Source: Acidobacteriota bacterium (GTDB lineage: Bacteria > Acidobacteriota > Terriglobia > Versatilivoradales > Versatilivoraceae). Taken from it: a DNA stretch of 5,013 nt. A model generated the notes under the pieces. It saw nothing but the letters and a program-made list of their open reading frames with translations. It was not told where the DNA came from and made no database searches. Shown piece by piece: positions 1 through 5,013 of the stretch. Positions within the stretch are counted from its first letter, which is position 1; each line of letters begins with the position of its first letter. The DNA is taken from the NCBI GenBank assembly GCA_026706225.1, contig JAPOZE010000627.1:1-5013 (forward strand), given 5' to 3'. Made by a program: the position numbers and the translations under genes.

Positions 1-618
1 ATCGCCTCGGTCCATGCCATGGTGACGGCCACCCACGGGACCCGCGCCGCCCCCATCGTTCGAGTTCCCTGGAACCTGCATTGGCTGGTCAAGCCGGTGC
101 TGGACGCCGGCGCCATGGGGATGGTCTTCCCCATGATTCACAACCGGGCCGAGGCCGAAGCCGCCGCCCGGGCCGTGCGCTACCCGCCGCGAGGCAACCG
201 CGGCTACGGCCCATTCTACGGGCCTGCCAGGTTTGGAACACCCCGTGAATTCTATGTGGACGCGGCGGACGACCAGATCCTGTGCATGCTGCTGATCGAG
301 CACCGTGAGGCGATCGACAACATCCGGGAGATCGTGACCGTTCCGGGCGTGGATTCCTGCCAGATTGCCCCCAACGACCTGGCCATGAGCTACGGTTATC
401 GGGATGGTCCCGACCACCCGGAAGTCCAGGACGCCATCGGTCGGGCGGAGGAGGTCATTCTGGCCGGCCCCACCTACCTGGGCGGGTTGGCCCTCGACAA
501 CGCCGCTGCCAACGACATGATCGGCCGGGGGTACCGCATCATTCTCACCGGCTCCGACACCCTGCTGCTGGAGCGCGGTTCCGCCGATATCCTGGACGGC
601 ATCGACCGGGGCGACTGA
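1..618 (+). CDS. HpcH/HpaI-family class II aldolase, 5'-truncated by window edge
   Basis: C-terminal part of a metal-dependent aldolase of the HpcH/HpaI family, which makes or cleaves 2-keto acids by pyruvate-enolate chemistry. The frame is open from base 1, so the true start lies upstream. About 205 residues are visible against a usual length of about 250-260, so roughly the first 50 are missing. Counting from the internal Met at base 19, family landmarks are: the barrel strand with RVPW (residues 15-18), the LDAGAMGMVFPM segment (28-39), the RYPPRGNRGYGP block (54-65), a probable metal-ligand Glu94 in LLIEHREAIDN, and a probable metal-ligand Asp120 in APNDLAMSYG. The end of the barrel is GYRIILTGSDTLLL. 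Relatives include HpaI, GarL and YfaU, which act on 2-keto-3-deoxy sugar acids or homoprotocatechuate breakdown products. The substrate here cannot be told. A PfkB kinase gene follows in the same direction after 29 bases, probably cotranscribed. Family assignment is firm, substrate open. Confidence 0.92.
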   Translation: MASVHAMVTATHGTRAAPIVRVPWNLHWLVKPVLDAGAMGMVFPMIHNRAEAEAAARAVRYPPRGNRGYGPFYGPARFGTPREFYVDAADDQILCMLLIEHREAIDNIREIVTVPGVDSCQIAPNDLAMSYGYRDGPDHPEVQDAIGRAEEVILAGPTYLGGLALDNAAANDMIGRGYRIILTGSDTLLLERGSADILDGIDRGD

Positions 619-647
619 GGCCGCTGGGATTCCCGATTCAACCAGCC

Positions 648-1595
648 ATGTCCACTGAAAATCCTCCAGCCACGGTGGTGGCTGTGGCCGGGTCGGCAGG
701 CCTGGACGTGACCCTGCGCGATCCTCCCCGCCACTGGATCGGCGAGGTGCCGCGGGACGTCTACACCCACCGCACCCTGCTGCCTCTGCGCTCGCCCCCT
801 GAATTGGGTCTGGGAGGCAATGGAGGGTCGGCTTCCTATGTGCTGGGGAAACTGGGCCGGAAGGTTCACCTGAACGCACCCATTGGCCAGGATCCTGCCG
901 GGCAACTGGTCCGAGGCTGGCTGGAGCCGGCCGGGGTGCAGTGCACCGCACCCACCGGCCGCTCCACCATGCAGGCCATCACCGCGGTAGACGCCTCGGG
1001 AAGGCGGCTGGGGACACTCCAGCACGTCGGCCCGGCTCTGGACTGGAGCCTGTCGGCTCGGGACAAGGCGGCAACCTGGCTGCTGGCCAGCCTGCCGGGG
1101 CAGATCCCGGTGGAGGCGCTGCCCCGGGTCCTGAATCTGCTGGAGGATTTCGGCGGAGGGGACCGGGTGAGGGTGCTGGATACGGGTCTCGGCTGGACGG
1201 GCAAGGCCGAGCCCGGGCGGGTGAGGGAGTTGTGGGCCCGGGCCGAGGTGGTGGTGGGAACCCTGGAAGAGTTGACCGTCTGGACCTCGGGGCGAAACGG
1301 CCCGGAGGTGGCCGAGCGTGCGCTGGCAGCCGGCCCCCACACCGTGGTCCTCAAGATGGGCTCCGGTGGGGCCGCCTACCAGTCCGCCAAGCAACCCTTC
1401 GCCCACCAGCCCCCGGTCCGGGTGGCATCCAGCAACGTCAGCATCGGCGCCGGGGACGCCTTCAACGGAGCCCTGATTGCGGCCCTCATCGAGGGTCGCC
1501 CCCTGGCCGATGCGGTGGCCCGGGCCCAGCAGGTGGCTGCCACGGTGGTGGAACGGGGACGCGGCGTGCTGGGTTGGGGTGAGGACCTGGCCTGA
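648..1595 (+). CDS. PfkB/ribokinase-family carbohydrate kinase
   Basis: Probable cytoplasmic ATP-dependent kinase of a sugar, sugar acid or nucleoside. The 315-residue length is normal for the family. It starts with a beta strand, VVAVAGSAGLDVTL (10-23), and has the substrate-side glycine motif GLGGNGGSASYVLGKLG (54-70). The anion-hole and catalytic signature GAGDAFNGA lies at 267-275, with Asp270 as the expected catalytic base. The ATP-side strand HTVVLKMGSGGAAY is at 231-244. The NxxE magnesium motif, usually in a PNEEE-like stretch, reads VGTLEELT (203-210), so the Asn appears replaced by Thr205 or Gly204 while Glu208 or Glu207 remains. The ATG at 648 is preferred because it places the first strand normally and no better in-frame start is seen, but there is no clear Shine-Dalgarno sequence, so translation may be coupled to the aldolase gene 29 bases upstream. 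Pairing with a 2-keto acid aldolase fits a 2-keto-3-deoxy sugar acid kinase, but fructokinase, ribokinase or other specificities remain possible. Confidence 0.93.
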   Translation: MSTENPPATVVAVAGSAGLDVTLRDPPRHWIGEVPRDVYTHRTLLPLRSPPELGLGGNGGSASYVLGKLGRKVHLNAPIGQDPAGQLVRGWLEPAGVQCTAPTGRSTMQAITAVDASGRRLGTLQHVGPALDWSLSARDKAATWLLASLPGQIPVEALPRVLNLLEDFGGGDRVRVLDTGLGWTGKAEPGRVRELWARAEVVVGTLEELTVWTSGRNGPEVAERALAAGPHTVVLKMGSGGAAYQSAKQPFAHQPPVRVASSNVSIGAGDAFNGALIAALIEGRPLADAVARAQQVAATVVERGRGVLGWGEDLA

Positions 1596-1616
1596 GGTTG
1601 GCGCAAGGCAGGTGCA

Positions 1617-1640
1617 AGCCCGCAGGAACCGGTTCGGGCT
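1617..1640. terminator. Weak candidate bidirectional terminator hairpin between convergent genes
   Basis: In the 43 bases between the two convergent genes, AGCCCG (1617-1622) pairs perfectly with CGGGCT (1635-1640) around a 12-base loop. An overlapping perfect palindrome, GAACCGGTTC, occupies 1626-1635 and would form an alternative structure. There is no T-run on either strand, so it does not meet the usual intrinsic-terminator form. On the minus strand the stem begins inside the TAG stop of the leftward gene. The position is what a shared terminator would need, but the stem is short and chance pairing at this GC content is quite possible. Confidence 0.25.
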
Positions 1641-3447
1641 ACCCCGGCGTCTCCAGGGTGAGCTCCCATTCTCCCAGCTTGCGCAACCGCGTGGCCGTGG
1701 GCAGGATCGGCGGCTCGCCGGCGGCCGACCAGGCCGCCACCTCCTCCTTGTGCCCGAGTCGCGGGACCTTGCGGACCCGGACGATGCCATCCCAGAAAAA
1801 GAAGTGCTCGACGCCGGCCTCATAGAGCCGGTGTGCCTTGCGGCGATACTCTTCGGCGGTCAGCCCCCGGGGCATCAGGTTGAGCGCCAGGCGGCAGCGC
1901 GTCCCCCGAACCAGCGAGACGTAGTAGTCCACGTCCTCGGGCTTGTCCCAGGCGGGCTGGTAGCTGTTGAGCCGAATGGTGGAGGAATAGGGGATGATGG
2001 TGTCCACCAGGCTCTCGGCGATCCAGGTCTTCAGGTCCATTCCGTGGAGCAGGTTCTCCTCGGGGCGGAACACCACCGCCGAGACGGCCAGTTTCCTGGA
2101 GCGGTTGGTGCGTTGGGCGGCCTCATCCATTGCCTGGCGCAGCTCCCGCATGAACCGGGTCAGGGCCTGGCTGCGGAAGGTGAGCCAGCGGTGGTCCAGC
2201 TCGTCCAGCCGGCGGGGGTCCTGGCCGTAGCGTTCCTGGAACCCCCGGACCAGCGGTTCCTCGTAGGCCACCAGCGGAGGGCGGCGATTGTAGAGGACGC
2301 CCACGCCGTCGATGGGGTATTCGGCCATCTCCCTGAAAAGAGAGATCACGTAGCGGCGAGTCTCGGGGAAAGCGTAGGAAATTCGGGGCATGGGCCTGCC
2401 CTGCCGATCCAGGCAAGCCAGTTCCGGATGCTTCTGGTAAAAGCTGCCCTCAATGTGGTCGTGGGGCGCCGGGTAGACGAACCCGGCGGTGCGGTAGGAG
2501 GCGTGCAGCTCGATACCCATCTCCCGAGCCAACTCGGCGGCCGCCCGCAGGGGATCCACCCCTTTCTGGCGATAGGTCCTCCAGGTCACGGCCAGCTCCC
2601 GATCGACCACCCTGGGGAAGACCGGGTCGGGCTGGTTGAAGGCCCGCCCGTAGTCCTCGGCAATCCTGGAGAGATAGAGGGCCCGGTCCCCGCCGCCGGC
2701 CTCCCAGTAGACCCGGGACACGTCGGTATGCCGCAGGGGCTCCAGGTACTTGAGCACCTCCTCGGCCGTTCCGGAAACATTGGAAACGTGGGCGTCGGTG
2801 TGCACGAAGAGGCGCTTGGTGGCTTTTTGTGCGCGGTCCTGCCGCAGTCGCTCCACCTCCGGCGCCGACAGGGGGACCAGCTTGATATAGGCCAGCCACC
2901 CGTGCCGGGTGCGGGGCACCCGGGTCTGGCGGATCAGCAGGTCGCGCCCGCTCAGATCGGCGCTCTTCCAGTAGATATCGTCGATCCAGTTATGGCGATG
3001 GTCGGTTTCTCCCCTCCGGCCGGTCACGGTGGTGTAGGCGGGATCCCCCGACAACTTGACCTGGACCTGCTTGGGCTGTTCGAAGGGCTTTCGGTAGATG
3101 CCGACGTAGATCCGGTGCCACCCGCTGCGGTTCAGGGCATAGGTCAGGTCCGGAGCGGAGCTTTCCTCCAAGGCCACCAGCATGGTTCCGCTGAAGTCGT
3201 CGGTTTCGTACTCCAGCGTCTTCCAGGTCCCGCGCTTCAGACGGGTCGACAGGGCGGACGCGGGCCGGCACCGGTCCAGGTCGGCCAGGTAGACGGCTCC
3301 GTTCCGAGTGGGCGTCCCGCCTTCCGCGGCGCCCGAGGCTTGGGACCGAAATCGCAGAGTCAGACCGGCCAGCGCCGCCGCTTCCAGAAACTGTCGGCGA
3401 TCGGGCCGCCAACCCCGCCCTTGGGAGCGTCCATGGTTGTCGATCAT
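1639..3447 (-). CDS. Tat-signal protein with TIM-barrel, glycoside-hydrolase-like region; function unknown
   Basis: A 602-residue protein I cannot assign to a named family. The N-terminus is a Tat signal: DRRQFLEAAALAGLTL at 16-31 has the twin arginines (17-18), FL and a short hydrophobic run, with possible cleavage after SGA (38-40). Export of a folded protein is thus likely. Residues about 48-195 look beta-rich with many aromatics (GWHRIYVGIYRK, HNWIDDIYW, HGWLAYIKLVPL), like an accessory or binding domain. Residues about 210-575 read as alternating strands and helices of a TIM barrel: FVHTDAHVSN (214-223), VSRVYWEAGGG (243-253), GIELHASYRTAGF (311-323), YPIDGVGVLYNRRP (377-390), FQERYGQDP (403-411), LVDTIIPYSS (480-489), CRLALNLMPR (518-527) and AGVEHFFFWDG (544-554). 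These resemble glycoside-hydrolase-like (GHL/DUF187-type) proteins. Candidate acidic residues are Glu249, Asp380 and Asp553, but catalysis is unproven. It is last in the leftward operon, 17 bases after the creatininase-family gene. The ATG is supported by a strong ribosome-binding site. Confidence 0.85.
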   Translation of the reverse strand: MIDNHGRSQGRGWRPDRRQFLEAAALAGLTLRFRSQASGAAEGGTPTRNGAVYLADLDRCRPASALSTRLKRGTWKTLEYETDDFSGTMLVALEESSAPDLTYALNRSGWHRIYVGIYRKPFEQPKQVQVKLSGDPAYTTVTGRRGETDHRHNWIDDIYWKSADLSGRDLLIRQTRVPRTRHGWLAYIKLVPLSAPEVERLRQDRAQKATKRLFVHTDAHVSNVSGTAEEVLKYLEPLRHTDVSRVYWEAGGGDRALYLSRIAEDYGRAFNQPDPVFPRVVDRELAVTWRTYRQKGVDPLRAAAELAREMGIELHASYRTAGFVYPAPHDHIEGSFYQKHPELACLDRQGRPMPRISYAFPETRRYVISLFREMAEYPIDGVGVLYNRRPPLVAYEEPLVRGFQERYGQDPRRLDELDHRWLTFRSQALTRFMRELRQAMDEAAQRTNRSRKLAVSAVVFRPEENLLHGMDLKTWIAESLVDTIIPYSSTIRLNSYQPAWDKPEDVDYYVSLVRGTRCRLALNLMPRGLTAEEYRRKAHRLYEAGVEHFFFWDGIVRVRKVPRLGHKEEVAAWSAAGEPPILPTATRLRKLGEWELTLETPG

Positions 3448-3453
3448 GGCTTT

Positions 3454-3459
3454 CCTCCT
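3454..3459 (-). promoter_or_regulatory. Shine-Dalgarno site of the Tat-signal protein gene
   Basis: AGGAGG on the minus strand, inside AAAGGAGGAAAGCC, ends 6 bases before the ATG at 3447-3445. This near-consensus site with good spacing fixes the start codon and hence the full Tat signal. It lies within the 17-base gap after the TAG stop of the creatininase-family gene. Confidence 0.85.
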
Positions 3460-3464
3460 TTGCG

Positions 3465-4262
3465 CTAGTGGTGGTCCACCCGCTGGCCGTCGGGGCGGTT
3501 CTTGAACTCCCGGACCAGGCGCAGGAAGGCCTCCACCACCGCCTCGAAGATCACCCAGCCCTTTTCGGCGGTCGCCAGCTTGGGATCGCCCACCACGCCC
3601 GTCTTGCTGAAGCGGGTCCAGATATCCATGAAGAGCACCGGGGAGCTGGCCATGAGATCCAGGAAGATGAAGTTGGAGGGCGGCAGGCCCATTTCCGTGA
3701 CGGCCTTGTCCATCTGCACTCGGTCAGGGTCCAGGTGCAGGTAGACCGAGGTCTCCAGCTCCCCGGCGTGGGCGATGCCTCCCCGCTCCGATTCCCGCAC
3801 CTCCTGGATTTTCTCGGCGGCGAGGGAGGGCCAGATGAAGGCGCCGCAGAGGCTGTCGGTCTCCAGAATGGTCCTGCGGGCCACCAGTTCCAGGATGGGC
3901 ATGTTGGAGCCGTGCCCGTCGGCGATCAGGATGCGCTTGAATCCGTGGTGGGCCACGCTCTTGGTAACGTCCAGAACGAAGTTCAGCAGGTGCTCCATGC
4001 GGATGTCGATGGTTCCCGGGAAATCCATGTGATGGGTTTCAAAACCATAGGGAATCGGTGGGAGCAGCAGAATTTCTCCATCGGCGCGGCGGGCCGCCTC
4101 CTCGCAGATGGACTGGATCAGGAAGTTGTCGGTGTCCAGGGGCAGGTGGTGTCCATGGTCTTCCACCGAGCCGATCGGCTGGACCACCACCGGCTGGCGG
4201 GGCACCAGGTTCTTCAATTCCTGCCAGGTGTATTGCTGATACCAGTAGCTCTTGCGCTCCAT
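3465..4262 (-). CDS. Creatininase-family metal-dependent amidohydrolase
   Basis: Complete 265-residue protein of the creatininase superfamily, typically cytoplasmic metal-dependent enzymes that hydrolyse cyclic amides or related C-N bonds (creatinine amidohydrolase, the formamide hydrolase ArfB, the mycofactocin peptidase MftE). The length is typical. The first metal-binding block is PIGSVEDHGHHLPLDTD (29-45), giving Glu34, His36 and Asp45, the same spacing as the ligands known for creatininase. A second conserved block is PIPYGFETHHMDFPGTI (69-85). The family's usual NGHGGN reads ADGHGSN (114-120) with His117 kept, and AHAGELETS (164-172) supplies the conserved acidic residues. The creatininase NGHYEN version, whose Glu is a metal ligand, is absent, so true creatininase activity is unlikely. 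The start is secure: an in-frame TGA lies just upstream (4277-4275) and no other start fits between. It sits 22 bases after the PLP-enzyme gene and 17 bases before the Tat-signal gene, probably in one operon. The substrate is unknown. Confidence 0.93.
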   Translation of the reverse strand: MERKSYWYQQYTWQELKNLVPRQPVVVQPIGSVEDHGHHLPLDTDNFLIQSICEEAARRADGEILLLPPIPYGFETHHMDFPGTIDIRMEHLLNFVLDVTKSVAHHGFKRILIADGHGSNMPILELVARRTILETDSLCGAFIWPSLAAEKIQEVRESERGGIAHAGELETSVYLHLDPDRVQMDKAVTEMGLPPSNFIFLDLMASSPVLFMDIWTRFSKTGVVGDPKLATAEKGWVIFEAVVEAFLRLVREFKNRPDGQRVDHH

Positions 4263-4264
4263 GG

Positions 4265-4271
4265 CCTCCTC
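4265..4271 (-). promoter_or_regulatory. Shine-Dalgarno site of the creatininase-family gene
   Basis: GAGGAGG on the minus strand lies in the 22-base gap after the TGA of the PLP-enzyme gene. Full pairing would leave only 2 bases before the ATG at 4262-4260, which is short; pairing through the upstream GAGG alone (4271-4268) leaves 5. Together with the in-frame stop just upstream it supports this start. Confidence 0.65.
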
Positions 4272-4284
4272 GTTTCAGTGCCTC

Positions 4285-5013
4285 TCAGCCTGTCAGAATC
4301 GAGTCGAAGCGCTCGATGACCAGCTCCAGTTGGTCCAGGCTCAGGCTCACGGGGTTGAGAATCAGGCGACCCCGGGGCATCTCCTGTTGGCCGACCGCCA
4401 CCGACGGATCCCCCTCCAGCAGGCCCAGCACCAGGTCCACCAGCGTCAGGCCGGCGGGGAGCTCTTCGAGCTCCACGGCCAGCAGCGGGTAACCCGACTC
4501 GCCGCCGTCCACGACTGTGACCCTCAGGTGGGGAAGCCCTTCCAGGCCGTCCCGGAGGGTCTGAATCTTGCCGGCCTGCTCTTGCCGCCAGGCCTCGGAG
4601 TCCTGTTCGAGATAGGCTCTCACGGCCGCCACCAGGCCGGCGATTTCCTCCTTGCCCACCTTGAGCGGCCGTCCGATTCCCTGCAGGGGCGGGCCGGGCA
4701 GCCTGCCCGAATCCAGAAAGCGGCCGCGCAGCATCCAGGTTTCGGGCCAGACGTCCATGTCCTGGTGCTGCAAGGCCACCGAATCGATCAGGTCCCGGCG
4801 GCCCACCAGAATCCCCGAAGCCTGCGGGCCGCCCAGGGCCTTGCCTCCCGAGAAGGCCACCAGGTCGGCTCCGGCGGCCACGAAGCGCTGCAGGTTTTCT
4901 CTGGGAGGCAGCGAGGCGGCCGCATCCACGATGACCGGCCGTCGATGGCGATGAGCCACCGCCACCGTGTCCTCCAGGGAGACCGCTCCCTGGGCCTGCA
5001 TGTCCACCCACAG
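4285..5013 (-). CDS. SelA-like/DgaE-like PLP-dependent enzyme, N-terminus beyond window edge
   Basis: C-terminal 242 or so residues of a fold-type I PLP enzyme. The frame remains open to base 5013, so the gene continues outside and the GTG at 5007 need not be a start. Counting from that GTG, VIVDAAASLPP (25-35) provides Asp28, expected to pair with the PLP ring nitrogen. AFSGGKALGGPQASGILVGRRDLI (51-74) provides Lys56, the expected Schiff-base lysine. GIGRPLKVGKEEIAGLVAAV (110-129) is typical of the SelA-like group that includes DgaE, D-glucosaminate-6-phosphate ammonia-lyase. Genuine selenocysteine synthase (SelA) has a different, RALRVDK-type segment at this point, so a role in selenocysteine synthesis is unlikely. 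Family members are usually about 370-400 residues, so about 130-160 are missing. It heads the visible part of the leftward operon, followed after 22 bases by the creatininase-family gene. A role in amino-sugar-acid or amino-acid breakdown is plausible; the exact substrate is unknown. Confidence 0.9.
   Translation of the reverse strand: MWVDMQAQGAVSLEDTVAVAHRHRRPVIVDAAASLPPRENLQRFVAAGADLVAFSGGKALGGPQASGILVGRRDLIDSVALQHQDMDVWPETWMLRGRFLDSGRLPGPPLQGIGRPLKVGKEEIAGLVAAVRAYLEQDSEAWRQEQAGKIQTLRDGLEGLPHLRVTVVDGGESGYPLLAVELEELPAGLTLVDLVLGLLEGDPSVAVGQQEMPRGRLILNPVSLSLDQLELVIERFDSILTG

Noticed and set aside
619..647. A separate promoter or Shine-Dalgarno site for the kinase gene.
   Set aside because: The 29-base gap shows no -35/-10 pair and no well-placed purine-rich site; only a GGGA at 626-629, too far from the ATG.
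474..1823. A 449-codon open frame on the minus strand across the aldolase and kinase genes.
   Set aside because: It spans two genes with clear family motifs, and its translation is Arg/Pro/Gly/Ser/His-rich low-complexity without recognisable motifs.
1477..3468. A 663-codon open frame on the plus strand, opposite the Tat-signal protein gene.
   Set aside because: It begins inside the kinase gene, is antisense to a gene with a Tat signal, strong Shine-Dalgarno site and barrel-like pattern, and its product is a G/P/V/Q/H-rich sequence with no domain signal. Long antisense frames are expected at this GC content.
3468..4319. A 283-codon plus-strand frame opposite the creatininase-family gene.
   Set aside because: The opposite strand encodes conserved metal-binding motifs; this translation is a mirror-frame shadow with no motif of its own.
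4214..5011. A 265-codon minus-strand frame overlapping the PLP-enzyme gene in another frame.
   Set aside because: Gly/Ala/Arg/Pro-rich composition and no motif, while the overlapping frame carries the PLP lysine and family signatures.
4285..5013. Reading the PLP enzyme as selenocysteine synthase (SelA).
   Set aside because: The GRPLKVGKEEI stretch fits the SelA-like/DgaE-like group, not the RALRVDK-type segment of true SelA, and no tRNA-Sec or selB gene is visible in the window.

Overview
The window is GC-rich and densely coding. It holds five protein genes, two cut by the window edges, arranged as two convergent transcription units that meet near position 1600. No RNA gene, mobile element, CRISPR array or long non-coding stretch is visible. 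The high GC, the Tat-exported sugar-enzyme-like protein and the mix of orphan catabolic genes suggest an environmental heterotroph of the Acidobacteriota or Planctomycetota kind. No phylogenetic marker is present, so this assignment is only a guess.

Rightward unit (1-1595): the 3' part of an HpcH/HpaI-family (class II, metal-dependent) aldolase, followed after 29 bases by a complete PfkB/ribokinase-family sugar kinase. The promoter lies left of the window.

Leftward unit (5013-1639): the C-terminal part of a PLP enzyme of the SelA-like/DgaE-like family, then a complete creatininase-family metallohydrolase, then a complete 602-residue Tat-signal protein. The last has an apparent beta-rich N-terminal region and a TIM-barrel-like C-terminal region resembling glycoside-hydrolase-like proteins. 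Gaps are 22 and 17 bases, and the last two genes each carry a purine-rich Shine-Dalgarno sequence, so this looks like one operon whose promoter lies right of the window. The units are separated by 43 bases containing a small hairpin-forming inverted repeat.

Together the genes look like a small carbon-catabolism island. A PLP ammonia-lyase/dehydratase-like enzyme, a sugar kinase and a 2-keto acid aldolase are the classes used to break down amino-sugar acids or sugar acids through 2-keto-3-deoxy intermediates. The creatininase-family enzyme could open a cyclic amide or other C-N bond, and the exported barrel protein could act on an outside carbohydrate. This pathway reading is inference: no substrate can be read from the sequence. 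The most novel element is the exported barrel protein and its pairing with the creatininase-family and DgaE-like genes.
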